Shown piece by piece: positions 12,009 through 22,359 of a DNA stretch of 64,000 bases; the stretch's first letter is position 1, and each line of letters starts with the position of its first letter. Both the position numbers and the translations under genes were made by a program. This stretch comes from Achromobacter animicus (GTDB lineage: Bacteria; Pseudomonadota; Gammaproteobacteria; Burkholderiales; Burkholderiaceae_B). The notes under the pieces are model-generated. The model was not told where the DNA came from. It saw only the letters and a list, made by a program, of their open reading frames with translations, and searched no databases. The DNA lies in contig NZ_CADIJM010000003.1 in the NCBI RefSeq assembly GCF_902859585.1, positions 124,001-188,000 of the forward strand. Direction: 5' to 3'.

Positions 12009-12041
12009 CTTTGCGCCGGCGCCGCCGGCATCAATGCAACG

Positions 12042-13832
12042 TCAGATCGCTGCGCAACGCAGCGTCAACCACGCCAGCGCCTCACCCTCGACCAGCGGCG
12101 ACAGGCGTTCGAACACCGTCTGGTGATAGTCGTTCAGCCAGTCGATCTCGTCCTCGCGCATGAGCGAAGGCTCGATGCAGCGCGTGTCGATCGGGCACAT
12201 CGTCAGCGTTTCGAAGCACAGGAATTCGCCCAGCTCCGAGGTCAGCCAGCTGCGGTTGGCAACCAGGTTCTCGATGCGCACGCCCCAGCGGCCCGGACGG
12301 TAGATGCCCGGCTCGTTGGATGTGATCATGCCCGGTTCCATGGCCGTGTGCGGGCCCGGCATCGCGCGGTACGAGATGACCTGCGGGCCTTCGTGCACGT
12401 TCAGGAAATAGCCCACGCCGTGACCCGTGCCGTGTCCGTATTCCGCGCCGCCTTCCCAGATGGGCGCTCGCGCGATGGCGTCCAGCATGGGCGACGGCGT
12501 GCCGCGCGGGAACGATGCGCGCGACAGCGCGATCATGCCCTTGAGCACCAGCGTGAAGTCGACCATCTGGTCCGCGCTGGGCGTGCCCACCGCCACCACG
12601 CGCGTGATGTCGGTGGTGCCGCCCCGGTACTGGCCGCCCGAGTCGATGAGCAACAGGCCGTCGCCCTCGATCGTGGCGTGCGATTCGGGCGTGGCGCGGT
12701 AATGCGGCATCGCGCCGTTGGCGTTGAAGCCCGCGATGGTGGCGAAGCTGGGGCAGACGTAGGCGGGACGGCGCGCGCGGGCGGCCGTGATCTGCTCGTC
12801 GATGGTCAGTTCGGTAATGGCTTCCTTGCCCAGCGCGCCTTCGAACCAGGCGAAGAATTCGCACAGCGCGGCGCCGTCCTGCGCCATCGCCTGGCGCACG
12901 TTGGCCAGCTCTGCGTCGGTCTTGCGCGACTTGAGCAGCGTGGACGGGTTGATGGCTTCCACGCGCGGCACGGCCGGGTCCATGGCATGGAACACGCCGC
13001 AGGTGACGCGGGCCGGATCGATCAGCAGCTTCTGATCCTGTTCCAGCGAAGCCAGCGCATCCGCCGCCTGGGCATAGTCCGCCACTTCGACGCCGTCCGC
13101 GGCCAGGATGGCGCGCAGGTCGTCGTCAATCTTGCCATCGGCCACGAACAGCGTGGCGTGGTCCAAGCCTACCAGCGCATGGCCGACGAAGACGGGGTTG
13201 TAATCCACGTCCGCGCCGCGCAGGTTGAACAGCCAGGCGATGTCGTCGAGCGTGCAGATGAAATGCACGTCCGCGCCGTGCTTGCGCATCGCGTCGCGCA
13301 CCTGCGCCAGCTTGTCGGCGCGCGTCACGCAGGCTTCGGGCGCCACGTGTTCATAAATTTTGGCGTCGGGCAGGCCGGCGCGGTCGTTCCAGACTTCGTC
13401 CAGGAGGTCTTCGCGGATTTCCAGCACGGCGCCGGACGTTGCCGCTGCAGCCGACAAGGCGCGGAAGGCGCCCAGGCCCAGCACCGCGCCGTCCACGCCG
13501 ATAACGTCGCCCGCGCCGGTATTGGCGGCCAGCCAGTCGACATGGCCAGGCGTCGATGCCAGCGCAATCTTCATCAGCTGCACGCCGGTGCCGGAGAGCT
13601 GCGCTTCGGCCTGCACCCAGTAGCGGCTGTCCACCCACAGACCAGCGAAGTCCGCTGTGACCACCAGCGTGCCCACCGAGCCCGTGAAACCCGACAGCCA
13701 GCGCCGCCCTTGCCAGCGGGCCGGCAGGTATTCGGACAGGTGCGGGTCCGAGGAAGGTACGACGTAGGCGGTCAGACCGCGGCGGCTCATGGCCTGCCGC
13801 AATTGGGCAATACGGGCGTCGGTGCTAGACAT
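12042..13832 (-). CDS. Aminopeptidase P family protein (M24, three-domain type)
   Basis: A 596-residue Xaa-Pro aminopeptidase of the long type, with two N-terminal creatinase-like domains and a C-terminal pita-bread M24 domain. It removes an N-terminal residue preceding proline. The N-terminus has VVPSSDPHLSEYLPARWQGR and FTGSVGTLVVT. The metal site is marked by LLIDSGGQYRGGTTDITR, GHGTGHGVGYFLNVHEGPQ and ITSNEPGIYRPGRWGVRIEN. It is the last gene of the peptide-salvage cluster, 14 bases after the M55 peptidase gene, and would act on cytoplasmic peptides delivered by the ABC transporter. Confidence 0.93.
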   Translation of the reverse strand: MSSTDARIAQLRQAMSRRGLTAYVVPSSDPHLSEYLPARWQGRRWLSGFTGSVGTLVVTADFAGLWVDSRYWVQAEAQLSGTGVQLMKIALASTPGHVDWLAANTGAGDVIGVDGAVLGLGAFRALSAAAATSGAVLEIREDLLDEVWNDRAGLPDAKIYEHVAPEACVTRADKLAQVRDAMRKHGADVHFICTLDDIAWLFNLRGADVDYNPVFVGHALVGLDHATLFVADGKIDDDLRAILAADGVEVADYAQAADALASLEQDQKLLIDPARVTCGVFHAMDPAVPRVEAINPSTLLKSRKTDAELANVRQAMAQDGAALCEFFAWFEGALGKEAITELTIDEQITAARARRPAYVCPSFATIAGFNANGAMPHYRATPESHATIEGDGLLLIDSGGQYRGGTTDITRVVAVGTPSADQMVDFTLVLKGMIALSRASFPRGTPSPMLDAIARAPIWEGGAEYGHGTGHGVGYFLNVHEGPQVISYRAMPGPHTAMEPGMITSNEPGIYRPGRWGVRIENLVANRSWLTSELGEFLCFETLTMCPIDTRCIEPSLMREDEIDWLNDYHQTVFERLSPLVEGEALAWLTLRCAAI

Positions 13833-13846
13833 GGGAGATGGGATCC

Positions 13847-14680
13847 TTAGCGCAACATGAAAGACATGGCGCCCAGGCTGTTCAGCGTACGGATGGCGGA
13901 CTGCATGCTATCCGTGGTGAATCGCAAGGTGACGCCGTCCACGCGTTCGAGCGTGGGCCACATGCAGAACAGGTCGGCCAGTGCCGCGCTCTGCGTCTGC
14001 AACCGGCATTCTATAGGCGCGGGAATGACGAAAGGAACGGCTTTCTTGTCGCCGCCGCGCTTGAAGTTGCGCACGGCGGTTTCGGCGGCCGCGGCAATCG
14101 CGCGGCGGGACGCGGCGGGCGACAGCGTGACGCCGCTGCCCTGCCCGTGCGCGACTTTGGTCTGCACCCATTCGGCGCCGGGGAACGTATCGCGCGTTTC
14201 CGCGATGAACACATCGTCGCCGGTGCCCAGGATGACGGGCACGCCCAGTTCGCCGGCCAGCGCGCCGTACAGGCCCGCTTCGCCCAGCTCCATGCCGTTG
14301 ATGACCACGCGGGCGAACGCGAAGCTGTTGATGGTGTGGGCCAGGATGCCGCGGCCCTGCGAGCGCGAGTGGTAGCCGATCATGAAGACGGCGTCGCACG
14401 CTTCTTCCAGCCCGCCCATCATGCCCAGGTAGCGCGGCTTGCCCAGCACCAGTCGGGCGCGCTCGTCCAGGCCGTCGGGCAGCAGGTTGCGAAAGCCGCC
14501 GTGCGAATCGTTGACCAGAATCTCTTCGGCGCCGCCCGCAATGGCGCCCTGCACGGCCGCGTTGGCCTCGGCGGTCATCCAGGCGCGCGCGCGCTCGTAT
14601 TCGCCATTGCCGGCGCGGACCTGCTCGGGATGGAAGACGCCGGCGACGCCTTCGATATCGGTGGAAATCAGGATCTTCAT
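13847..14680 (-). CDS. M55 family D-aminopeptidase (DppA-like)
   Basis: About 277 residues, a zinc peptidase of family M55 whose best-known member, Bacillus DppA, cleaves D-Ala-containing peptides. The metal-binding regions are visible: STDIEGVAG at the N-terminus, NDSHGG, FMIGYHSRS and the acidic IAETRDTFPGAEWV loop. The start at 14680 (MKILISTDIEG) fits the family; an upstream in-frame start would add 22 unrelated residues. It lies 19 bases after the P1-peptidase gene in the same transcription unit. In other bacteria dppA-like genes also travel with dipeptide ABC transporters, which supports a role in using D-amino-acid peptides such as murein fragments. Confidence 0.92.
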   Translation of the reverse strand: MKILISTDIEGVAGVFHPEQVRAGNGEYERARAWMTAEANAAVQGAIAGGAEEILVNDSHGGFRNLLPDGLDERARLVLGKPRYLGMMGGLEEACDAVFMIGYHSRSQGRGILAHTINSFAFARVVINGMELGEAGLYGALAGELGVPVILGTGDDVFIAETRDTFPGAEWVQTKVAHGQGSGVTLSPAASRRAIAAAAETAVRNFKRGGDKKAVPFVIPAPIECRLQTQSAALADLFCMWPTLERVDGVTLRFTTDSMQSAIRTLNSLGAMSFMLR

Positions 14681-14699
14681 GAGTTGGCCTTCAGGATAT

Positions 14700-15794
14700 T
14701 CAGAATTCGGTAGCGGACAGCCACTGGCGCCAATCGGGCGCGGCATGGCGGATGGAATCGCGGTGATGGCCGTCGCGGCCGGTCACGCTTTCTGCGTGCC
14801 ACAGCGCGGCAATGATGGCTTGCTCGCAGGACTCGGCGGCGGCTTCGAACAGCGGATCGATGCGGGCCTCATGCAGCATGGCAATCGCGGGCATGGGCGA
14901 CTCGGCCAATTGCGGAATCGTGTATGCCGTGGAAAACGCCAGCGCGATGTCGCCGCTGCCGTGCCCGAACACCGAGCCGGTTCGCGCCAGGCCGGCGCCG
15001 GCGCGCAGCGACAGACGGCGCAACTGGCGCGAATCCAGCGGCGCGTCGGTGGCCACCAGCAGGATGATCGAGCCCTTCTCGGGCGCGATCACGGCGTTCT
15101 CGCCCTGCTGCGCAAGCCCTTGGTCAAGCTGGCTCGCCAGACGGCGGCCGAACGGCCTGCCCGCGACCGTCAGGTTGGGCAGGCGGCCGAAGTTCGACAG
15201 CACCAGCGCGCCCACGGTGTACTGCGGCCCGTCCTTGATCTGCGCCACGCGCGAGGCCGAGCCGATGCCGCCCTTGAACGAGAAACTGGACATGCCGCGG
15301 CCGGCGCCCACGGCGCCCTGCGCGAACTGCTTGCCGGCGGCGGCCAGCGCCGCGGCGTAATGGGATTCCTGGACTGCCAGCGCCTGGATGTCGTTCAGAT
15401 AGCCGTCGTTGCACTCGAAGACCAACGGATTGACGGTGGCCATGCCGCGGCCGATGCCCGGGTTGGCGGCGACCGCCGCGCGGATCTGCGCATTGGCCAC
15501 GGTGCCCACGCCGAACGTGTTGGTCAGCCCGATCGGCGTTTCCAGCACGCCCAGTTCCTGCACCTGAACCAGGCCGGTGCTTTTGCCGAAGCCGTTCAGC
15601 ACGGTGGCCGCGGCCGGCGTCTTGTCCAGAAAGGCATCGCCGCCATGCGTGCGCACGACGGTCACGCCGGTCTGCAGCGGGCCCTCGGCCAGCGTGCAAT
15701 GGCCAACGGTGACGTCGCCCACGTCGCAGATCGAGTCCAGCGGCCCCGACGGCAGTACGCCGATACGCGGAATGTCCAGCGCTTGTTTGTCCAT
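14700..15794 (-). CDS. P1 family (S58) aminopeptidase, DmpA/BapA-like
   Basis: A 364-residue N-terminal-nucleophile peptidase of the DmpA/BapA group, which removes N-terminal residues including D-amino acids or beta-amino acids. The family matures by self-cleavage before a serine. Here the matching site is Gly241-Ser242 in EKGSIILLVATDAPL. Other family segments are GDVTVGHCTL, TGVTVVRTHGG, NTFGVGTVANAQIR, GRGMSSFSFKGGIGSASR and YTVGALVLSNFG. It follows the permease gene after 145 bases in the peptide-salvage cluster. Exact stereochemical preference cannot be read from sequence. Confidence 0.93.
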   Translation of the reverse strand: MDKQALDIPRIGVLPSGPLDSICDVGDVTVGHCTLAEGPLQTGVTVVRTHGGDAFLDKTPAAATVLNGFGKSTGLVQVQELGVLETPIGLTNTFGVGTVANAQIRAAVAANPGIGRGMATVNPLVFECNDGYLNDIQALAVQESHYAAALAAAGKQFAQGAVGAGRGMSSFSFKGGIGSASRVAQIKDGPQYTVGALVLSNFGRLPNLTVAGRPFGRRLASQLDQGLAQQGENAVIAPEKGSIILLVATDAPLDSRQLRRLSLRAGAGLARTGSVFGHGSGDIALAFSTAYTIPQLAESPMPAIAMLHEARIDPLFEAAAESCEQAIIAALWHAESVTGRDGHHRDSIRHAAPDWRQWLSATEF

Positions 15795-15939
15795 GTTCGT
15801 CTACGTGTCGCCACGCTCCAGAATGCAAAACGCCGCCACCCTGGGTCCGGGGCACGCGCTGGCAGGCGCGTGGCGGACGGAGGCGGCGGCGGAAAAATCG
15901 CCCTCCACGCCGGCCCTCGCAAGAGGCCCGGCGGCAGGT

Positions 15940-16839
15940 TTACTTGCGGTCGATCTTGGGATCGAGCGCGTCGCGCAGGCCGTCGCCCAGCAGGTTGAAC
16001 GCCAGCACCGTCAGGAAGATCGCCAGCGCCGGGAAGATCGCGACGTGCGGTGCGATGACCATGTCGGCGCGTGCTTCGTTCAGCATCGCGCCCCACTCCG
16101 GCGTGGGAGGCGAAGCGCCCATGCCCAGGAACGACAGGCTGGCGGCGGTGATGATCGAGGTGCCGATCCGCATCGTGCCGTACACCACGATCGGCGAGAT
16201 CGTGCCGGGCAGGATGTGGCGCATGATGATCGTCCAGTCGGACGCGCCCACGCTCTTGACGGCTTCGACGTACGTCATCTGCTTGATCGACAGCGTGTTG
16301 CCGCGCACGAGGCGGGCAAACGCGGGCACGCTGAACACGGCCACGGCCACGATCACGTTGACCATGCTGGAACCCAGGATGGCGACCACGCCGATGGCCA
16401 GCAGCATGCCGGGGAACGCCAGCAGCACGTCGGAGATACGCATCGTGATGCGTTCCCACCAGCCTTCGTAGTAGCCGGCCATCAGGCCCATGAAGGTGCC
16501 GACGATGGCGCCCATGGCGACCGACAGGAAGCCGGCGGCCAGCGAGATGCGCGCGCCCATGACGATGCGGCTGAAGATGTCGCGGCCCAGCGAATCCACG
16601 CCCAGCCAGTGCGTCAGCGACGGACCGGCGTTCAGCGCGTCATAGTCGAAGAAGTTCTCCGGGTCGAACGGCACAATCCACGGCGCGAAGGCCGCGACAA
16701 TGACCAGCAGCAGGACGAAGAGGCCGGCGCCGACCGCAAGCTTCTGCTTCTTGAACTTGCGCCAGAACTCGGTGGCGGGCGTGCGCACGTCGTTCTTGGG
16801 GACGGCGGCGATGGTCGCGGCGGGTGTCGTATTGCTCAT
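15940..16839 (-). CDS. Peptide ABC transporter permease, DppC/GsiD type
   Basis: About 299 residues, inner-membrane permease of a dipeptide/glutathione-type ABC importer. It has an N-terminal cytoplasmic tail, a first membrane helix ([21 protein letters not shown]) and the DppC hallmark [24 protein letters not shown]. Four or five further helices follow, with an EAA-type loop ([21 protein letters not shown]). The ATG at 16839 has AGGCGG upstream and lies seven bases after the DppB-type gene, so the two permeases are translated together. The substrate is inferred from the neighbouring peptidases. Confidence 0.93.
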   Translation of the reverse strand: MSNTTPAATIAAVPKNDVRTPATEFWRKFKKQKLAVGAGLFVLLLVIVAAFAPWIVPFDPENFFDYDALNAGPSLTHWLGVDSLGRDIFSRIVMGARISLAAGFLSVAMGAIVGTFMGLMAGYYEGWWERITMRISDVLLAFPGMLLAIGVVAILGSSMVNVIVAVAVFSVPAFARLVRGNTLSIKQMTYVEAVKSVGASDWTIIMRHILPGTISPIVVYGTMRIGTSIITAASLSFLGMGASPPTPEWGAMLNEARADMVIAPHVAIFPALAIFLTVLAFNLLGDGLRDALDPKIDRK

Positions 16840-16846
16840 GGCCGCC

Positions 16847-17767
16847 TCACTTGTAACGGATGCTGGGATTGATGACGCCATAGAGCACGTCGACAATCAG
16901 GTTGATCAGGATGAATTCCAGCGAGAACAGCAGCACGAGGCCCTGGATCACCGGATAGTCGCGCTGGGTCACGGCGTCCACCAGCAGGCGGCCAAGGCCG
17001 GGCCAGTTGAACACGGTCTCGACCACGATCGAGCCGCCCAGCAGGAAGCCGAACTGCAGGCCCATCATGGTCACGACGGGAATCAGCGCATTGCGCAGCG
17101 CGTGCTTGATGATCACGCGGCGCTCGGACAAGCCCTTGGCGCGGGCGGTGCGCACGAAGTCTTCCTGCACGACTTCGACGAACGAGGCCCGCGTGAAACG
17201 CGCCATCACGGCAGCCACCGCGGCGCCCAGCGTGATGGAAGGAAGAATGTAGTGTTGCCAGGTCGATGCGCCCACGGTGGGGAGCCAGCCCAGGTTCACC
17301 GAGAAGATCTGCATCAGCATCATGCCCAGCGCGAACGCGGGGAACGAGATGCCGGACACCGCCAGCGTCATGCCGAGACGGTCAGGCCAGCGATTGCGCC
17401 ATACCGCCGACACGATGCCGATGATCATGCCGAAGCCGACTGACCACACCATGCTCGCAAGGGTGAGCCACAGGGTGGGCATGAAACGGTCGGCGATTTC
17501 GGTCGAGACGGGGCGCTTGGTGCGCAGCGAGGTCCCGAGGTCGCCCTGCAGCATGTGGCTGAAGTAGCGCACGAACTGCTGCGGCAGGGGCAGATCCAGC
17601 CCAAGTTCCTTGCGCACGAGCTCGACGGTTTGCTGGTCGGCCTCGGGGCCAGCGGCCAGCCGTGCCGGGTCGCCCGGAAGCATGTGCACAAACAGGAACA
17701 CGACCACCGCTACCAGCAGCAGCGTGGGGATCATGCCCAGAAGACGTTTGACGATGTAGGTCAGCAT
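16847..17767 (-). CDS. Peptide ABC transporter permease, DppB/GsiC type
   Basis: 306 residues, the partner permease of the DppC-type protein. Family marks are the N-terminal helix [20 protein letters not shown] with the MLPGDPARL motif, an EAA loop ([20 protein letters not shown]), and the ending [16 protein letters not shown]. It lies between the binding-protein gene (89 bases upstream) and the second permease gene. The complete importer is encoded in this cluster, with one fused ATPase serving both sites. Confidence 0.93.
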   Translation of the reverse strand: MLTYIVKRLLGMIPTLLLVAVVVFLFVHMLPGDPARLAAGPEADQQTVELVRKELGLDLPLPQQFVRYFSHMLQGDLGTSLRTKRPVSTEIADRFMPTLWLTLASMVWSVGFGMIIGIVSAVWRNRWPDRLGMTLAVSGISFPAFALGMMLMQIFSVNLGWLPTVGASTWQHYILPSITLGAAVAAVMARFTRASFVEVVQEDFVRTARAKGLSERRVIIKHALRNALIPVVTMMGLQFGFLLGGSIVVETVFNWPGLGRLLVDAVTQRDYPVIQGLVLLFSLEFILINLIVDVLYGVINPSIRYK

Positions 17768-17856
17768 TGAAATTCCTGCAACATCGGCGGGGACACCGCG
17801 TCCCCGCCGTATGTGGCCTTACAAGGGCCCGAAGGCCCCAAGAGTTACTGCTTGGT

Positions 17857-19410
17857 TTACTGCTTCAGGTCGATGTCGCCGAACCAGAACGAGGTGTCCG
17901 GCTCAACGTACACGCCCGACAGGTTCTTCGACTTGACGTACAGGTTGTTCTGGGTCACCAGGAAGGCCCACGGGGCGTCCTTCCAGATGGTTTCCTGAAC
18001 GTTCTTGTAGATCTCGGTCTTCTTCTCGCGGTCCGTCGTGGCCAGCGCTTGCTGGACGCCTTCGTCAACCGACTTGTTCGAGTAGTACGACACGTTGTTC
18101 AGCACCGGCGGGAACGCGGCGGTGGTCAGCAGCGGACGCAGGCCCCAGTCGGCTTCACCGGTCGAGGACGACCAGCCGGCGTAGTACATGCGGACCTTGG
18201 CGTCTTCAGGCTTTTGCACCTGTTGGACGCGCTGCACGCGCTGGCCGGATTCCAGGACTTCCACGGAAACCTTGATGCCGACCTGGGCGAGCTGCTGCTG
18301 CAGGAACTGAACGACCTTCACCGAGGTGCCGTCGTTATAGGCGGACCACAGCGTGCTTTCGAAGCCGTTGGGGTAGCCGGCTTCGGCCAGCAGGGCCTTG
18401 GCCTTCTTGATGTCGTAGGGCCATGCGCCGATCTTGTGCGCGTAGTCCACGCCTTGCGGCACGACGCCGTCGATGACGGTGGCGTAGCCCGAGAACGCGA
18501 CCTTGGCCAGGGCGTCCTTGTTGATGGCGTAGTTGATGGCTTCACGCACCTTGACGTTGTCGAACGGCTTTTGCTGCGTGTTCATCGACAGGTAGCGGGC
18601 CATGATCGAGTTCTTGTGATCGACCACGTCCAGCTTGTCGTTCTTCTTCAGCACGGCGGCCTGCTCGAACGGCACCGGGAAGGCAAAGTGCGCTTCACCC
18701 GTCTGCACCACGGCGGCGCGGGTGTTGTTGTCGGTCACGGTGCGGAAGGTCAGCGTGTCGACCTTCGGGTAGCCCTTCTTCCAGTAACCGTCGAACTTCT
18801 TGACCTTCAGGTATTCGGCCGGCTTCCATTCGACGAATTCGAACGGGCCCGTGCCAACCGGGTGGAAACCGATTTCCTTGCCGTACTTGGCCAGGGCGGC
18901 CGGCGAGATCATCATGGCGGCCGGATGAGCCAGCGCGTTGATGAAGGCCGAGAACGGCTTCTTCAGCGTGATCTTGACGGTCATCGGGTCGACCACTTCG
19001 GTCTTTTCGATGACGCTGAACTGGATGTAGCGCGACAGGCGGTTGTCCGGATTGGCCGGACGGTCGAAATTGACCTTGACCGCTTCGGCGTTGAAGTCGG
19101 TGCCGTCATGGAACTTCACGCCGGGACGCAGCTTGAAGGTGTAGACCAGTCCGTCTTCGCTGACCGTGTAATCGGTCGCCAGCACCTTCTGAACCTTCAG
19201 GTCCTTGTCGAATTCGAACAGGCCTTCGTAGTAGGCCTTGCCAGCCGCCTGGTTCAGCGTGCTGTTCGTGTTGTACGGGTCCAGCGTTTCCAGCGCGATG
19301 GAAACGGCAAACGTCACGTCCTTGGCGGCGTGGGCCATCGGCGCGGTGAGCACGCCGAAGGCCAGCGCGGCAGCGGCCATCAGCTTGGTGGGGCGCAGAA
19401 CTTTCATCAT
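17857..19410 (-). CDS. Periplasmic peptide-binding protein, GsiB/DppA type (SBP family 5)
   Basis: About 517 residues with a signal peptide (LMAAAALAFGVLTAPMAHA, then AKDV). The fold is SBP_bac_5: LDPYNTNSTLNQAAGKAYYEGLFEFD, YTFKLRPGVKFHDGTDFNAEAVKVNFDR, AINKDALAKVAFSGYA and the C-terminal AWPYDIKKAKALLAEAGYPNG region are characteristic, and resemblance to glutathione-binding GsiB is closest by eye. It captures peptides in the periplasm. AGGAG five bases before the ATG at 19410 supports the start. It is 37 bases downstream of the ATPase gene. Confidence 0.92.
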   Translation of the reverse strand: MMKVLRPTKLMAAAALAFGVLTAPMAHAAKDVTFAVSIALETLDPYNTNSTLNQAAGKAYYEGLFEFDKDLKVQKVLATDYTVSEDGLVYTFKLRPGVKFHDGTDFNAEAVKVNFDRPANPDNRLSRYIQFSVIEKTEVVDPMTVKITLKKPFSAFINALAHPAAMMISPAALAKYGKEIGFHPVGTGPFEFVEWKPAEYLKVKKFDGYWKKGYPKVDTLTFRTVTDNNTRAAVVQTGEAHFAFPVPFEQAAVLKKNDKLDVVDHKNSIMARYLSMNTQQKPFDNVKVREAINYAINKDALAKVAFSGYATVIDGVVPQGVDYAHKIGAWPYDIKKAKALLAEAGYPNGFESTLWSAYNDGTSVKVVQFLQQQLAQVGIKVSVEVLESGQRVQRVQQVQKPEDAKVRMYYAGWSSSTGEADWGLRPLLTTAAFPPVLNNVSYYSNKSVDEGVQQALATTDREKKTEIYKNVQETIWKDAPWAFLVTQNNLYVKSKNLSGVYVEPDTSFWFGDIDLKQ

Positions 19411-19447
19411 TGCAACTCCTGGTTCCAAAAAAAGGTCAACTACTGAG

Positions 19448-21334
19448 TCAATACGCGCCGCCGACGGGATGGCGGGCTACAAAATGATCCGTACCGACCT
19501 GAACCAGCGGCTGCACCACCGGTTCGTCGTTCAGTTTGCGGATCGGGCTGGGGATTTCATCGGACAGCAAGGTGCGCTTCAGGTGACGGCGCGCCGGATC
19601 GGCGATCGGCACGGCGGACATCAGCTTCTTGGTGTACGGGTGCTGCGGATTCTCGAAGATGGCACGGCGCGGGCCGATTTCAACGATCTGGCCCAGGTAC
19701 ATCACGGCCACGCGGTGGCTGACGCGTTCGACCACGGCCATGTCGTGCGAGATGAACAGGAACGAAATGCCCATGTCGCGCTGCAGGTCGATCAGCAGGT
19801 TCACGATCTGCGCCTGGATCGACACATCGAGTGCCGACACCGATTCGTCCGCGATCACGACCTTCGGGTTCAGGGCCAGGGCGCGCGCGATGCAGATGCG
19901 CTGGCGCTGGCCGCCGGAGAATTCGTGCGGATAGCGCTGCGCCATTTCCGGCGGCAGGCCCACGCGCTCGAGCAGTTCGGCGACGCGGCGCTCGGCATCC
20001 TTGCCCTTGGCCACGCCGTGCACGAGCAGCGGCTCCATGATCGAGAAGCCCACGGTCACGCGCGGATCCAGCGACGCAAACGGGTCCTGGAACACGAACT
20101 GGATGTCGCGGCGCAGGGATTGCAGTTCGTTGTTCTTCAGGCGCACGATGTCGCGGCCGCCGAAGCGGATCTCGCCGCCCTGGCTTTCCACCAGGCGCAA
20201 CAGCGAGCGGCCCGTCGTGGACTTGCCGCAGCCGGACTCGCCGACCAGCGACAGCGTCTCGCCGGGGTACAGGTCGAAGCTGACCTTTTCCACGGCGTGC
20301 ACGCGGCGCTGCACGCGGCTCATGATGCCGCCGCGCAGGTCAAAACGCGTCACCAGGTTGCGCACGCTCAGGATGGGTTCGCGCTTGGCGTTGGGAACTT
20401 CCTGCGTGCTGACGGCGCCGGGCTCGGCCACCGGCTGGGCCTGGCCTTCGACCTGCAGCAGCGGGAAGCGCGCGGGCAGGTCCGTGCCCTGCATGGCGCC
20501 CAGCTTCGGCACGGCCGACAGCAGCGCCTTGGTGTAGCTGTGCTGGGGCGCGGCGAACACCTGGTCCGACGGACCTTCCTCGACCTTGTCGCCGCGGAAC
20601 ATCACCAGCACGCGGTCGGCCACTTCGGCCACCACGCCCATGTCGTGGGTGATGAACACCACGCCCATGTGCATCTCTTCCTGGAGCTGACGGATCAGTT
20701 GCAGGATCTGCGCCTGGATGGTCACGTCCAGCGCGGTGGTCGGCTCGTCGGCGATCAGCAGCGCCGGCTTGCAGGCCAGCGCCATGGCGATCATGACGCG
20801 CTGGCGCATGCCGCCCGACAGTTGATGCGGGTAGCGGTCCAGCACCGATTTGGCTTCGGGAATGCGGACCTGTTCCAGCATGCGCAGCGCTTCGGCGCGC
20901 GCCGAGGCGCCGTCCATGCCCTGGTGCTCGCGGATCGATTCGGCGATCTGGTCGCCAGCCGTGAACACCGGGTTCAAGGAGGTCATCGGCTCCTGGAAAA
21001 TCATCGCCATGTCGGCGCCGCGCACGTCACGCATGACGCGCTGGCTGGAATTGGCCAGGTCGATCACGGAACCGTTGCGGCGGCGCAGGGCCATGCGACC
21101 CTGGGCGATGCGGCCGCCGCCGTGTTCCACCAGACGCATCAGCGCCAGCGACGTCACCGATTTGCCCGAACCCGATTCGCCCACGATGGCCAGGGTTTCG
21201 CCCCGGTCCACATGGAACGACAGGTTGCGCACGGCTTCGACCGTACGCTCGGAACCCACGAAGCGCACCGTCAGGTCGTCGACCTGGACCACGCGGTTAT
21301 CCGGCAGCGCCAGGCTGTTTGCGCGATCAACCAT
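19448..21334 (-). CDS. Fused dual ATPase of peptide ABC importer (GsiA type)
   Basis: 628 residues containing two complete ABC ATPases in one chain, as in GsiA. The first has Walker A GESGSGKS, signature LSGGMRQR and Walker [14 protein letters not shown]. The second has [16 protein letters not shown] and [14 protein letters not shown]. Each half ends with an oligopeptide-transporter C-terminal segment ([28 protein letters not shown]). It energises the GsiC/GsiD-like permeases. The gene lies 44 bases after the isoaspartyl peptidase gene, the same arrangement as iaaA-gsiABCD of enteric bacteria. Confidence 0.95.
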   Translation of the reverse strand: MVDRANSLALPDNRVVQVDDLTVRFVGSERTVEAVRNLSFHVDRGETLAIVGESGSGKSVTSLALMRLVEHGGGRIAQGRMALRRRNGSVIDLANSSQRVMRDVRGADMAMIFQEPMTSLNPVFTAGDQIAESIREHQGMDGASARAEALRMLEQVRIPEAKSVLDRYPHQLSGGMRQRVMIAMALACKPALLIADEPTTALDVTIQAQILQLIRQLQEEMHMGVVFITHDMGVVAEVADRVLVMFRGDKVEEGPSDQVFAAPQHSYTKALLSAVPKLGAMQGTDLPARFPLLQVEGQAQPVAEPGAVSTQEVPNAKREPILSVRNLVTRFDLRGGIMSRVQRRVHAVEKVSFDLYPGETLSLVGESGCGKSTTGRSLLRLVESQGGEIRFGGRDIVRLKNNELQSLRRDIQFVFQDPFASLDPRVTVGFSIMEPLLVHGVAKGKDAERRVAELLERVGLPPEMAQRYPHEFSGGQRQRICIARALALNPKVVIADESVSALDVSIQAQIVNLLIDLQRDMGISFLFISHDMAVVERVSHRVAVMYLGQIVEIGPRRAIFENPQHPYTKKLMSAVPIADPARRHLKRTLLSDEIPSPIRKLNDEPVVQPLVQVGTDHFVARHPVGGAY

Positions 21335-21378
21335 CTCTTCTCATTCCCAAAATAAACCTACTGATCCAAACCCGCCGC

Positions 21379-22359
21379 TCATCGGTAGATGGCGGTCACC
21401 GGCTTTTCGCCAACGCGGGCGTAACCCCGGTACATGCCTTCCGTGTTGAACGGCAAGGCCACATTGCCCTGGGCGTCGACGGCCACGAGGCCGCCCTTGC
21501 CGCCGATGGTGGGCAGTTTTTCCATCACGACGCGGTCCGCCGCCGTTTCCAGCGAGGCGCCGCAGTACTCCATCTGGGCCGCCACGTCGTACGCGGCAAC
21601 CATGCGGATGAACATTTCGCCCGTGCCCGTGGTGGACACGGCGCAGGTCTTGTTGCTGGCGTAGGTGCCGGCGCCGATCAGGGGCGCATCGCCCACGCGG
21701 CCTACCTGTTTGTTGGTGATGCCGCCGGTGGAGGTGGCAGCCGCCAGGTTGCCCTGCGCATCGACAGCCACGGCGCCCACGGTGCCGAACTTCTTGTCGG
21801 CGTCCAGCGGGTCGGCCGGTGCAGGCTGGCCGCGCGCGACCATGGCCTGGCCGTCGTGATCCAGCACGGCGGCGTCCGGCGTTTCGCGCTGCACGCGCAG
21901 CAGCTGCTCGCGGCGGGCTTCGGTCGAAAAATACGACGGGTCGACGAGTTCCACGCCTTCCTGAGTGGCGAAGGCTTCGGCGCCCTCGCCCACAAAGAAG
22001 ACGTGCTTGCTGTTTTCCATGACCTTGCGCGCGGCAAAGATCGGATTGCGCACGCGGTTCACATTGGCGATGGCGCCGGAACGCAGCGTCGCGCCGTCCA
22101 TGATGGCGGCGTCCAGCTCATGGGTGCCGGCGCTGGTGAACACGGCGCCGTGGCCGGCGTTGAACAGCGGGCAATCCTCGAGCAGGCGCACGGCTTCGGT
22201 GACGGCGTCCAGGGCGCTGCCGCCCTTGGCCAGCACGGCTTGGCCGGCGGTCAGGATGGACTCCAGTGCCGCCAGGTATTCCTGTTCTTTCTCGGGAGAC
22301 ATGGCCGCGCGGGACATCGCGCCGGCGCCGCCGTGAATGGCAATCACGGGCTGAATCAT
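21379..22359 (-). CDS. iaaA: Isoaspartyl peptidase / L-asparaginase (plant type, Ntn hydrolase)
   Basis: 326 residues, an N-terminal-nucleophile hydrolase that matures by self-cleavage and hydrolyses beta-aspartyl dipeptides and, more weakly, asparagine. The predicted nucleophile is Thr193 in FGTVGAVAVDAQGNLAAATST. Other signatures are IAIHGGAGAM at the N-terminus, DCPLFNAGHGAVFT, ELDAAIMDG and VGDAPLIGAGTYA. It overlaps the RpiR gene by four bases (ATGA type), implying translational coupling. The iaaA-gsiABCD pairing suggests import and cleavage of isoaspartyl and gamma-glutamyl-like peptides. Confidence 0.95.
   Translation of the reverse strand: MIQPVIAIHGGAGAMSRAAMSPEKEQEYLAALESILTAGQAVLAKGGSALDAVTEAVRLLEDCPLFNAGHGAVFTSAGTHELDAAIMDGATLRSGAIANVNRVRNPIFAARKVMENSKHVFFVGEGAEAFATQEGVELVDPSYFSTEARREQLLRVQRETPDAAVLDHDGQAMVARGQPAPADPLDADKKFGTVGAVAVDAQGNLAAATSTGGITNKQVGRVGDAPLIGAGTYASNKTCAVSTTGTGEMFIRMVAAYDVAAQMEYCGASLETAADRVVMEKLPTIGGKGGLVAVDAQGNVALPFNTEGMYRGYARVGEKPVTAIYR

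Noticed and set aside
15829-15960. Possible terminator between the permease and P1-peptidase genes
   Set aside because: The left half (AACGCCGCC) resembles the terminator at 39911, but I could not find its complementary arm followed by a T-tract, so no feature is called.
19238-21355. A 705-codon plus-strand open frame antisense to the dual ATPase gene
   Set aside because: It is histidine- and arginine-rich without family motifs, while the opposite strand has perfect Walker and signature motifs. It is an expected artefact at this GC content.
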